Shown here: piece by piece, positions 39,089-47,500 of the stretch
Numbering within the stretch: the first letter of the stretch is position 1
Layout of the letters: each line of letters opens with the position of its first letter
NCBI GenBank assembly: GCA_040954595.2
Contig: CM082578.2
Coordinates: forward strand, 18,104,001-18,168,000
Source: Balanoglossus misakiensis
Taxonomy: Eukaryota > Hemichordata
Length of the DNA: 64,000 nucleotides
Direction of reading: 5' to 3'
The notes under the pieces: model-generated
Databases searched by the model: none
The model's input: the letters and a program-made list of their open reading frames with translations, nothing else
What the model was told of the DNA's origin: nothing
Program-made: the position numbers and the translations under genes

Positions 39089-40926
39089 AATGCCGAACTG
39101 GGTATCTATTAAAGTGCCTAGATCGTCGTGGGAAAACAATAACAGACGCACAATAAATAATTTATCAAGCACATGTATCATGTGTATGTCGTCTTTTTTC
39201 TCATGCACTAATGCGCACATTTATCACGACGGCGGCGGTCAATTGTGTACAGCGCGGTTGCTAGGGCAACGGCCTCAACAAGGGTAATATTCTCAGTGGT
39301 GAAGTGCGTACCTCTCTGAGTAATAGCCTGATATTGATTACGTGTCCTCATGCACCGATATTTTCAAGAATTGCCAGGACATTCAGGAAATCTCTACTAT
39401 GCAGAGACCGCGCGTTGGCAACGGTTTCACAGTTATTTCCAATTCACGTTGCCGTATTTAATTTATTACGAAGTTCGAGTGCCTTTCGATATTAAAATTT
39501 TAAACTCACTATGTAGTCGTTAATGGGCGTGAAATACTGTTTAAATAGATTTGTTTATCCGTCCCGTATTCACTGAAAATGAAGCATAATGAGACACAAA
39601 GCCGACTGAGCATCGCAACCATTACGTTTTCCAGACGCCCTTCGACTTTTATCATTTTTTTTATAGAAATAAACGATATCCACGCACCAAATTAACCAGT
39701 GTTATAAAAATCCAATTTGGAACGCAAATACCGGCGCTAGACAACCAGATTGGCACACGTTTTCAAGCAATGTTTCGATTGTTCTGGTGTTTGTCGGTAA
39801 AATACTAGTCGTTCATTAAACTAGATGAAGTAATAAAGTTCTTAGATTGCTCGTTTGATGGATTGATGTCGAAGCTTGTATTGATGACGAGTTGTCATAC
39901 AGGAAGGATAAATTCTACATATCAACCCCTCCATATCCATCCCGGGCGCGCCCCACCGTGATTTCTTCCATCCCCGTGTATATGCGCACTTTATTACATG
40001 TGCACTGTCAGCTATAAACGGCGGCACCGTGCTTTTCGTTGGCACAATACATAGGATTTCGGGGAAACAAAAATGAAAGGGGTAATTAACAACGCCATTG
40101 CGTTATGATACAGTGCCAGTCTATTTATGATCAAGAAAGACGTCAGATCAGGATGTCACGTACTGCAGAGTGACTTCTAAGCATTAGAGAACCTGTACAC
40201 AGTAAAACAAGGACTTGCTTTTACTCGGCAGAATTTAGACTGAACGTTTCCTGACATTTAGGTAGATCCGTCAAAAATATTAAAATGTGCATCAAACGTA
40301 TCATTGGACTGATGTATTGCACTCCCTACACAACCTTTGAAATACAAGACCATGTATATTTGCGCACTAACAACATAATTATACAAAGTGTAGGCCTAGA
40401 TCCAACATATATTCAGGTGAAGTATATGTACTTGGGTGTATTGATATCACCACCGTCATCAATGATTGTCACGTATCGCGGTTTGTGCTCCCATGCACAC
40501 AATGCAATATAGAGAGAGCAAAGAGCTTTATTGGAGTCACAGGCGAGTAGAAAACCACGGACATTAATGTTTTGAGAGTAAAAATGTGGCTATAGGTGAC
40601 ACTGACAAAAAAATCACTCCTAAGTTACTTAAAACAACCCGAATAGAACCGAAATCGAATTTTGACAATGACGCTTTCTAGTTTGGAGTACGTACTTGAC
40701 TGTCCTGAACTAATTGATTGCAGCAGTGACGGATTTGTGACATGAATTGTGCATGGGAAGCTTGCATAACAAGTCTGGTGTCGAAATCGATTCTCCAGCG
40801 CAGATAGCTGGCTTTAAACATTAATCTTTCTCTCCGTGAGTTAATCCTGTCGGTGTTCATTTGAACATTGATGGTCGTGGCAGGTGAATGCATGAGCATC
40901 ACCGCGGAATTTCCTTCCGTCTCCAT
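334..40926 (-). CDS. Axonemal dynein heavy chain, inner-arm DNAH3/7/12 type, 5' part (41 exons, 3' end outside window)
   Basis: This is the motor subunit of a single-headed inner dynein arm, an AAA+ ATPase driving ciliary or flagellar beating. Reading exons high to low (start-end): 40926-40696 (tentative), 34839-34741, 30723-30552, 28021-27892, 26493-26087, 25872-25704, 25047-24906, 24645-24410, 23627-23432, 21314-21111, 19968-19715, 19407-19203, 18825-18622, 17965-17835, 17642-17447, 16719-16525, 15624-15436, 15319-15191, 14961-14761, 14589-14450, 13946-13788, 13131-12903, 12805-12653, 12421-12280, 12105-11798, 11649-11530, 11381-11211, 10882-10745, 10601-10458, 10206-10042, 9724-9590, 9227-9009, 8857-8757, 8598-8484, 8351-8218, 5943-5782, 5483-5276, 1856-1618, 1251-1102, 915-696, 597-334. 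All junctions are AG/GT and keep one frame for 2,502 codons. P-loops GPAGTGKT (about residue 1590), GDTLGGKT (about 1870) and GLTGTGKS (about 2247) mark AAA1, AAA2 and AAA3. AAA4, the stalk, AAA5-6 and the C-terminus lie off the window. I cannot separate DNAH3, DNAH7 and DNAH12 without a tree. Confidence 0.93.
1857..5275. other. Long dynein intron 37, no gene seen
   Basis: This is 3.4 kb of AT-rich intron. It contains the minisatellite at 4086-4325. Open frames in it lack recognisable features. Confidence 0.75.
4086..4325. repeat. Minisatellite, about 8 units of 28-31 bp, in dynein intron 37
   Basis: A CTGTTATG-like core recurs near 4103, 4131, 4159, 4179 (degenerate), 4203, 4233, 4264 and 4295, usually followed by CAATGCTG or similar. 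Short open frames on both strands here are repeat artefacts. Confidence 0.7.
5276..5943 (-). other. Dynein exons 36-37: AAA2 to AAA3 connection with acidic stretch
   Basis: Exon 36 (5943-5782) begins with a low-complexity acidic and Ser-rich segment (residues [11 protein letters not shown] and following) and returns to conserved sequence at [14 protein letters not shown]. Exon 37 (5483-5276) continues with [10 protein letters not shown] and a less conserved stretch to the AAA3 boundary. The acidic segment lies between exon 35 and the conserved LVWS motif and looks like a surface-loop insertion. Confidence 0.88.
5944..8217. other. Dynein intron 35, no gene seen
   Basis: This is 2.3 kb of AT-rich intron with a TG-rich patch around 6115-6230 and the 17-G run at 6963. 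Exons 35 and 36 join in frame across it (CG|G), so no exon is required inside. Confidence 0.75.
6963..6979 (+). repeat. Run of 17 G
   Basis: A homopolymer of 17 G lies in dynein intron 35. Its length may be unreliable in assembly, and it could form a G-quadruplex. Confidence 0.9.
8218..10206 (-). other. Dynein exons 30-35: AAA2
   Basis: Exon 30 gives [20 protein letters not shown], exon 31 the AAA2 P-loop GDTLGGKT, exon 32 [20 protein letters not shown] and [19 protein letters not shown] (the nucleotide-binding site with the Walker B position replaced by GPVD, normal for dynein AAA2), and exon 33 [11 protein letters not shown]. Exon 34 continues with CGMIYMEP. In the dynein family AAA2 binds but does not hydrolyse ATP, which fits the motif set seen here. 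Confidence 0.95.
10458..12105 (-). other. Dynein exons 25-29: AAA1, main ATPase site
   Basis: AAA1 is the principal ATP-hydrolysing module. Exon 25 (12105-11798) contains the linker/AAA1 junction [15 protein letters not shown] and the Walker A motif GPAGTGKT. Exon 26 (11649-11530) holds [12 protein letters not shown] and the Walker B region [10 protein letters not shown] with the catalytic DE pair. Exon 27 (11381-11211) carries the sensor-1 type sequence [18 protein letters not shown] with the catalytic-site Asn. Exons 28 and 29 carry [16 protein letters not shown] and [19 protein letters not shown]. Every catalytic motif is intact, so the motor should be active. Confidence 0.96.
11458..11515. 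mobile_element. Fragment resembling pogo-type MITE terminus (dynein intron 26)
   Basis: The stretch starting CACAGTCAAACCTGTGTTTA and continuing with AGTGGCCACCTCTATATAG has the CAG..AAACCT..CTCTAT pattern seen at the end of the element at 45622-45769. No opposite terminus is visible, so it is a fragment or chance resemblance. Confidence 0.35.
12280..15319 (-). other. Dynein exons 18-24: linker domain
   Basis: These exons encode the mechanical linker that swings over the AAA ring. Recognisable motifs are SKEYALEK (exon 18), [16 protein letters not shown] (exon 19), [20 protein letters not shown] (exon 20), [29 protein letters not shown] across exons 21 and 22, then [19 protein letters not shown] (exon 22), [16 protein letters not shown] (exon 23) and [12 protein letters not shown] (exon 24). 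These are hallmark dynein heavy chain linker sequences and leave no doubt about the family. Confidence 0.95.
17985..18356. repeat. Imperfect tandem duplication, offset 190 bp, in dynein intron 13
   Basis: The two halves share TTTCAAAGTTTGCTCC, ACAACAAACAGACAAATG and TTATTCTTCAAAAATGCTAT at a constant offset of 190 bases (for example the CAGTA ending at 18165 and at 18355). Left parts also match around TGCATGC. The long plus-strand open frame at 17696-18166 overlaps this repeat and shows no protein family features, so I do not call it. Confidence 0.75.
19050..19124 (-). mobile_element. tRNA-derived SINE-like sequence (dynein intron 12)
   Basis: On the minus strand the sequence has a tRNA-like head: GTAGTGGCTAGGGTAC resembles an A box, and GTTGGTGAGTTCAAGAC, about 40 bases on, resembles a B box (7 of 11 matches by my count). 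It is not a functional tRNA, since no clean cloverleaf or acceptor stem forms, but the pattern is typical of tRNA-derived SINE heads. Confidence 0.45.
21315..23431. other. Dynein intron 9, no gene seen
   Basis: This is 2.1 kb of intron. A patch at about 21845-22030 is less AT-rich and is flanked by two direct copies of CACCAAAATAAA. I recognise no protein or RNA gene in it. Confidence 0.65.
21437..21457 (+). repeat. (GTG/GAT)n trinucleotide microsatellite
   Basis: GGTGGTGATGATGATGATGA lies in dynein intron 9. Confidence 0.8.
24197..24232. repeat. Perfect 13-bp inverted repeat (hairpin) in dynein intron
   Basis: The arms CTAGCTTGAACAA and TTGTTCAAGCTAG are perfectly complementary and separated by 10 bases. 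The repeat lies 25 bases before MITE copy 1 at 24258. It could be the terminus of an older insertion or an isolated palindrome. Confidence 0.75.
24258..24350 (+). mobile_element. MITE-like repeat, copy 1 (dynein intron 8)
   Basis: This is a 93-bp element with inverted ends TTTAACCCTTTCACC and GGATGAAAGGATTAA. It shares the body with copy 2 at 45301-45394 in the opposite orientation, including the stretch around TTGTTTTC.ATGGCAA. Two dispersed copies with inverted termini indicate a short non-autonomous DNA transposon family. Confidence 0.6.
24363..24385. repeat. (TACATG)n palindromic tract
   Basis: Several overlapping copies of TACATGTACATG occur just after MITE copy 1. This is the densest cluster of an octamer that recurs across the window. 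Confidence 0.85.
29439..29464. repeat. (ACGT)n microsatellite
   Basis: About six ACGT units form a self-complementary tract in dynein intron 3. Confidence 0.85.
29561..29599 (+). repeat. C-rich low-complexity tract
   Basis: Nine C followed by C5T/C6A/CCA units lie in dynein intron 3. The minus strand is G-rich with several G-runs and could form a G-quadruplex. The proline-rich open frames through it are artefacts. Confidence 0.85.
30724..34740. other. Dynein intron 2, no gene seen
   Basis: This is 4 kb of AT-rich intron between two small exons whose phases match. No coding or RNA gene is recognised. Confidence 0.65.
39057..39086 (+). repeat. Run of 30 T
   Basis: A homopolymer of 30 T lies about 170 bases from the X-box at 39257. 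On the minus strand it is poly(A). I see no retrogene body or target duplication next to it. Confidence 0.9.
39257..39270. promoter_or_regulatory. RFX X-box-like palindrome (GTTGCTAGGGCAAC)
   Basis: It matches 12 of 14 positions of the canonical X-box GTTGCCATGGCAAC and is an imperfect palindrome with perfect GTTGC/GCAAC arms. RFX factors control ciliary genes, and the adjacent gene is an axonemal dynein. In the current model the site lies in intron 1, so it may mark an internal promoter or enhancer. Confidence 0.5.
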
Positions 40927-40956
40927 GGAAATGCAAATCTCTCAAACTACTGTCGT

Positions 40957-40970
40957 TTTCGCCATGGCAA
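40957..40970 (-). promoter_or_regulatory. X-box-like site just upstream of tentative dynein start
   Basis: The minus strand reads ATTGCCATGGCGAA, 11 of 14 matches to the X-box consensus with the core TTGCCATGGC intact. It is about 30 bases upstream of the dynein exon 1 ATG at 40926. It also contains an upstream ATG opening an 8-codon frame that stops before the main ATG, so if transcribed it would be a uORF. Confidence 0.35.
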
Positions 40971-43900
40971 TACAATTTATAAATATTTTAATTTAAGGCA
41001 TAAATCGAAAATGCTCGGCACCAACCTGTTAAAAGAAAACCCACACGGTGTTACTTGGCAGACGGTAAATATCAGCAGTATTTACAACACCCCTCGCCTG
41101 AATATACGATTTGCTTTGACAAGCGATGGGAAGAAAACACTGGTATTGTTAGCCTATAGGTGTTTGTGTGTCACAAATGGGGACGGTCCTTTAGAGATTA
41201 TTGAACTGTATCCCAAGCGATTGATTCCATTACTTCAGACATTTTCTTAGGCGGTGTGAACCTTACAAATATTTGTTTCTCTAACGAACCACCGCACGAT
41301 GCTTTGGGCAACTGGTTAATAGCAAAGGTTGATTCCGAAAGACCGCAACAGAGTCTGGATAAGACATCTTTGAATACCACCGGTGTCAGAGTTTAATCTA
41401 TACCAACAGCCGACCCTCTCCGTCGCACATTGACCGTTCACTGGGCTTATATACGTCATATATATGCACACTGTTATTTTAACTACCTTATCGCCCGTTA
41501 ATTGTACACACACACGTTGTGTTCACGGACGAACTAAAAAATACCGCTATGTCCAACCCACAATAAGTATGTGACGAGTTTATGTTGGGAATGTTTAAAG
41601 GGAGCGACGGAGTGTTCCGTACAGTTGCGGTCGTGTTCGCCACCACTCACCTCTTTACTTGTCATTCTCAATCGCTTTTACGCTCAACTCACTGATCGAT
41701 CGAAACTTTGGTTAAATTCTCCCCTTGTCATTCAGCTAATCATCCTCCTGCTGGCCGATCAGCCGCAACCGAAACAATTCATGCCGCTTCTTCCATCCAA
41801 AAAAGTCTCATTCCATGTATCAACAAATGGCTCTGACAACGAATATCGTAAACCGGTGCACCATTCACTTGAAGTTTAACCTAACCGCGTATATATATAT
41901 AGTGTATCCCAGCACATACATTGTGTGTGTACGTTCCGCTCGTACGCGTGGCTATGTAGTAGATATGGTTTCTAAGAGATGGCAGCTAATGAATATTTAT
42001 AAGCAAAGGTAATTCTCCGCTGTCACCTTGGTCATTCAATGACTTGTGTTGAATAGTTGATCGTTGGAGACGCACTTGTTGCTCGGGTACCGGGCACAAT
42101 TGTGAAACTAAGGATGGCAGTATACACGTGAAATACCTGTCACACATGCCTATGAACGCCATTCCACTTTACAAGGGATCGTAAATGTAAACAACAAGGA
42201 AGATGTTCATTGTTATTTTCAGCATTGTCTGCCTCAATTCTTAGTAAACGGTGTAGTGCTTTGTTTTTCAACATGTGATACAGCCCAGATATATAACATT
42301 ACCACCACCCTGAACTTGATAAGTTCCGATCTCGTATATACGCTTTATGTTACCAAGCGAAAGGTCATTGCCTTTTTAATATGGTCAGTGGATAAAAACG
42401 ACGGTGACATAGTTTTAAAAAATCACAAAAGAGCGGGTCTGACGACCACTATACCTGCCGCACCAGATGATGACTGATCGCACGTACATAGCAAACTCGT
42501 GAAGTAAAATGGGTCTTTTCTATTACAATGCATTGATGCAGCTTGGCTTTAGGTAGATGGTTGGAAATCATTTTTTGGAAGTTATTCGACCCAATGGGAA
42601 CGAAACAAGCTACGACACAACTGATTTGAATCATCTTTAAATAAATTTTATAATTTCAAGGTAAAACGTCCGTTTGGTTTAAACATTTTTTGGTGGCACG
42701 CGCTCATTCAGTGTCAATTTGCAAGCTTCCAACATTCGTCCGAATTGTGAAATTTAAAAAAATCGTTCTTATGTGCCATCGTCATTGAACAAACTGATGA
42801 AATGCCCGTAATCACCACGGTAACGTCACCTATTGCCTCAATAAAAGACATGCTATTTTACCATGATACAGAATATGAATCGGACAAATGTGATGCTTAA
42901 TTTTGAGTAGCATCCACTTACATATTAATTATTTCTCATAAACCATGAATAAATACATGGAAAGTTGACGATAATTATAGACAAAGTATAGTTGGTGACC
43001 AGCGTTACCTGGTCATGTGTGGTGGCGCTGTTGCACCAGGATTTCACACACGTCTTCTCTTCTGGCCAATTTGAAACGCGCGGTGGAAATTGGTAAAAAT
43101 ATAAACGAGTCGGCTACTGGATAACGAATGTCGTACATTGTCATTTCGAACTCGCGGTTTGAGTGAACCAAATTTGAAAACAGGAAACTCAACTTTACTT
43201 TTGTGAGTTTGGAGTATCTGATGTTTTGAAAAAGTACCCCCTTCTTTTCACAGCGTGATGATAAAATAATTCCGTGATTTTAGGAACACGCACGGAGGTC
43301 GTATAGCTACTGAAAAAGAAAACGGTGGACACATGCCTATCCATTCACATAAAAGTGACGATTAATCGGTTTTAGAAAGTGGGCACTGAAAACATTTTCC
43401 ACCAAGCCAATCGGTATCCTTTTGAAAATCGGTTTGCTTGCCTTGATGGGGTTGAGAGCAACTGTACTAAAAAAAATTTACTCGGCTTTTCGGCTCTTAA
43501 TCTAGTATCCAGCCGTGTGCTGTCCACTTCGACGCTTCCAAAATTAGTTTACTTAGTTTTGGAAACAAAGCGGACATTACACGACTAGATACTAGACTAC
43601 CCTACACACGTAACAACCCGTACAGACTGAACATGTCGTGACGTGTCTAATACTAGTAGTACATGTACCACTTAGGGGCGCAGTAGTAACACATTGACGT
43701 CATTTTGAGAAAGGCTTGCCATTGGTGGATTCTGCAGGCACTTGCAACTTGTTCGGACAAGTCGTCGGATAACAAATAGAGTTACTATTAATAACACATT
43801 CCGAAGGGTATATAAATGGACGACCTTTAAGAAGCGTGCTGGCAAGTTGAATGTGGTTTTTACAGACGCATACACATTGGCATTGCACTGCATAGTAAGT

Positions 43901-44414
43901 GTTTGTTCACTGTCATTCTGTGCGGGTGACTGCATTATGTGGTGAGGCCCATTAGGTGATGCTTGTATTATTTTTGAACGCTTTTTTCTTGGGGGAAATG
44001 CTTGATCAATTTGATCATGTTTCTAAATATGTGCATGTTATTAGATATACCGCGTCCCACGATATACGCGTCCACGAAAATGCAAAGTGTAAGCCAAAAA
44101 GGGGCGTACAAATAACGCGCAAATGTGGGCGGGGCTGCCTAAAAGGGATAACACGTAGGCCTATATGCTTCATATCAAATACATGTACCAGCGCCCACCG
44201 CCAAGATATAATCTCTAACATTAATGCTTTTCCTCTGATCTGAGTACCCAACTGTAATCGCTGAATATGAAATCGATTAGTCTGTATTGGCTAGTGTGCT
44301 GTGTTGTCGTAAACGAGAGAGTTTTGACCCGTACGTGAACCGATCTTCTCGCAATGTATTAATATGTAAATTTCTCAATACACGTCGCGCTATTCACTTC
44401 GTCTTTCGGCTTGC

Positions 44415-44428
44415 GTTGCTATGACAAC
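44415..44428. promoter_or_regulatory. X-box-like site in PARP3 promoter (GTTGCTATGACAAC)
   Basis: It matches 12 of 14 positions of the X-box consensus and lies 118 bases before the PARP3 ATG, the expected distance for a promoter-proximal RFX site. No TATA box is evident nearby. The neighbourhood is CpG-containing. Confidence 0.45.
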
Positions 44429-44545
44429 ATAACGCTATATATCGCCGCTCGAAGGCGAGTGTCTCGTATATTGCAACAGAGTCTAAGACCTGCTACGAGT
44501 CCAAACTCTCCGATTTCTTGCAGATACCGTCATTTTTAGCTCAAA

Positions 44546-47500
44546 ATGCCACCTAAACGAAAAGCAACAGCTAAAGCCGCGGCCGGTGGCAAGAAGGCCA
44601 AGGCTGCAACTGCGAGTGAAGATGCCGGACCGTCAGATGTCAAATCAGCCATTGAAGCATTGAAGACAGCAGAAAAGGGCAAGAAAACGGTTGCCAAGGT
44701 GGACCAATATTGCAGTTTGAAAAATTCAGCCACGGTATGTTTCAGTGAAAATCATGCATAATGGCACATAAGTGGGTGTGGCATTTTATTATTCCGATTT
44801 TTTTTCTATTGAAGAGAAATTTGACCTTGTTTGACCCAGACTTTAGAGATTATATCCAGAAAAATTAAAGATCACTGAAATTGCTGTACATCTGCATGGG
44901 GTCCTTATCATAAAATGGACCATTTGCAATATTAGACATCATATGTATTTTCTGTTCAACCAGGTTTATGAAGACTATGATTGCATGTTGAATCAAACCA
45001 ACATTGGATTTAACAACAACAAATACTATGTCATACAAGTGCTACAGTCTGGGGCACGGTTTCACGTCTGGAATAGATGGGGGAGAGTGGTAAGTTACAT
45101 GTGTTTTAGATTATGTCTTTTTGTTGATATAGTTGTCTTGATAGTCAGATGTAATTTAGGTTAGGAATTTGCCCAATGCTGGGTGGTAATTATCACAGAT
45201 ACACTAGTACGCAGTATCTATACTCTCGTTTTTTCGGCCATCCATGTCATCTGCCATTCATTGTTACCGTATGAGGCAAGGAACTGAGTATATTGGAAAT
45301 TTTAACCCTTTCACTCCTAATTCCCTGTAAAGAGGTGCAACATTGCCATGAAAACAATGGAGTCGGACTAAACCATGGTGGTGAAAGGGTGAAACCTTTG
45401 ATGTCATTCATTGTTGCAGGGTGAACCAGGTCAAAACAGCCTGAAAGGACCATTTACTGATGTGAAAAAAGCCATATCAGAATTTGAAAAGAAATTCAAA
45501 GACAAAACAAGGAACGCATGGAGTAATCGTGCCAGCTTCACTCCCTCTCCAGGGAAATACACTCTGCTTGAAATGGATCAAGATCACACAGAAGCAGATG
45601 CAGCAGAGACAGAGAAAAAGGTACAGTAAAACGTCTCTAGAAACCTGTCTATACTGAAACCCCTTTCCTAACCACATGTTGCAAGAACCTCTATAAACCG
45701 GACATCTCTGCAAACCGAAAACAATTTCTTCAATCCCTTTGGTGATCAGTTTAGACAGGTTTTATTGTATACAACAATACATACACTTCACCTTTTGAAA
45801 ACATTACCAGGACTAACTTTGATTTGATCTGACTTTTTGTATTTTTCAGCTATGTACCAGTATTTATATAATGATTAATCCTACAGTTTTGTGTCACATT
45901 TGCAGATTTCCAATAAAGAAATAACCAAAAACATCCTATTAAACTATGTTTAATATTTATTTTCTAAGCTGGCCAAGCTAGATGAAATAGATGGAGTTAA
46001 AGTTGAGAAGAAAGTTGCAAGCTGCACGTTGGACAAACCAACCCAAAATTTAGTCAATCTGATCTTTGATAATGACATGTTCAAGGAACAGATGCAGAAT
46101 TTTGAACTCGGTAAGGCACTACCACCAAAAGTGAGAATAATATTTATTCCATGTACTCGCAAAATGAAAGATCTGTGTGTGCATGCAGGTACCACATTAT
46201 TGATTTTGGCTCTGTGTGTATACGTTATTTTAATTTTTCTTGGTTTATACATAGACCCTAGGGTCTATGGTTTATACTATGATGAACAAACTCCCTTCCA
46301 GGAAAGTGTCTGTGAAGTTTGCCATGGCAAAAATACTAATTGCCAGTAAATCATTTCTACAAGTTTGATAATTGTGGATACATGTATATAAGTCAAATTT
46401 GTGGAAACTCACTGAAGAAGTTCAAGACAAACAAACATTTCATAGACTTGATAGATGCATTTGATTGACTTTATAATATTCACAGTTGATTTTATGCTAA
46501 TCATTACACAGTTGACATAAAGAACATTCTTTCTATCAATTTATGATAATTGTGTGTTTTCTTGAACAGATGTCAAAAAGATGCCCCTGGGCAAACTGAG
46601 CAAAACTCAAATTGCAAAGGGTTTTGAAGCATTGGAAGAAATTGAGAAAGCAATCACTGAGAAGAGAACACGAGAGCTGACACAGCTGACATCCAAGTTT
46701 TACACCCTGATTCCTCATTCCTTCGGAAGAAAAGTGCCGCCGGTGATCCGCGATCCAGAAATGGTTCAAAAGAAGAAAGACATGTTATTGGTCTTGGCTG
46801 ATATTGAACTTGCTCAAAGCATGCAGAAAGACAAAGTCAAAACAGAGGTACATTGTCATGTTTTGTTTTGTCTGTTTTAATACACAAGGTAAACTACATG
46901 GGCCGGTATGTTTAACTGTGGACACCAGTGACATGTATTCACATAAGAAGTATTTTGGGCAAGGAGGCTATTTATTTGCCCCAAATACCCTGCAAGGTCT
47001 GAGTATTTGTTTCTAGTGGTTTTATGTTAATTACTGATGGATTCACATCAGTGAAATTACCCAGATGAAGAAATCATGTGAACATTGAACACTGTTTTTT
47101 TGGTTTTTTTTGGTCTGCCATATTTGCAGGTTACAGCCAAAGAGGTTCCCCACCCTCTGGACATTAATTATGGTCTCTTGAATTGTGGTCTGAATCATGT
47201 GAAACCAGGCTGCGAAGATTACAAGGTAAGATTCTTAGAGAGCAACAGTTTCTTTCTCAAATCCTTTTGTACGGTATGTATACAAATAAATTTAAATCAA
47301 AATTACTGAAACAGCCGTTTAGTTGACCACTTGAATTTTGTTTTTCTCACGCTTGACTTCATGTGTTCTGTTCTGTTCTAGATAATTCAAAACTACTTGG
47401 ATGCAACAAAAGGTTGGTGCAGTAGTTTGAAGATTTTGGATGTTTGGAAAGTAGACAGAGGTGGGGAGGTAAGAAACTGTTCATACATATAGCTCTTCCA

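Larger units (their letters stand above)
34840..40695. other. Dynein intron 1 (tentative), no gene seen
   Basis: This is 5.9 kb. The first 4 kb are AT-rich like other introns. From about 39.2 kb the DNA becomes richer in CpG and holds the poly(T) run and an X-box. An alternative first exon near 39 kb is possible but I could not define one. Confidence 0.55.
24906..40926 (-). other. Dynein exons 1-7: N-terminal extension and start of tail
   Basis: These seven exons encode roughly the first 450 residues. Exon 1 (40926-40696) starts at an ATG, is 77 codons long and ends at a CAA|GTACGT donor in phase 0. Exon 2 (34839-34741, 33 codons) has a clean TTTTCTTGACAG acceptor and CAG|GTGAGT donor, also phase 0. 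Exons 3 to 6 join in phases 1, 2, 1 and 2 without a stop. Exons 4 and 5 (28021-27892 and 26493-26087) are rich in Ser, Pro, Gly and Thr and look disordered; exon 6 has a basic stretch followed by an acidic one. Exon 7 (25047-24906) enters sequence that resembles the conserved tail ([14 protein letters not shown]). Exon 1 is the weakest call: it is supported only by the ATG, the donor and the matching phase, and lies 5.9 kb upstream of exon 2. Confidence 0.7.
40927..44545. other. Divergent intergenic region between dynein and PARP3
   Basis: This is 3.6 kb with visibly more CpG than the introns. It should contain the promoters of both genes. It holds an octamer-like ATGCAAAT at 40931, X-box-like sites at 40957 and 44415, and several short open frames on both strands that match nothing I recognise. 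Confidence 0.6.

Noticed and set aside
40931-40938. ATGCAAAT octamer (POU site) beside the tentative dynein start
   Set aside because: About one such site is expected by chance in a window of this size, and no second element supports it.
40888-41250. 120-codon plus-strand open frame
   Set aside because: It overlaps the tentative dynein exon 1 on the other strand, has no recognisable domain and no splice partner.
41571-41879. 102-codon plus-strand frame between dynein and PARP3
   Set aside because: Low-complexity hydrophobic composition with no recognisable family; nothing adjacent supports transcription.
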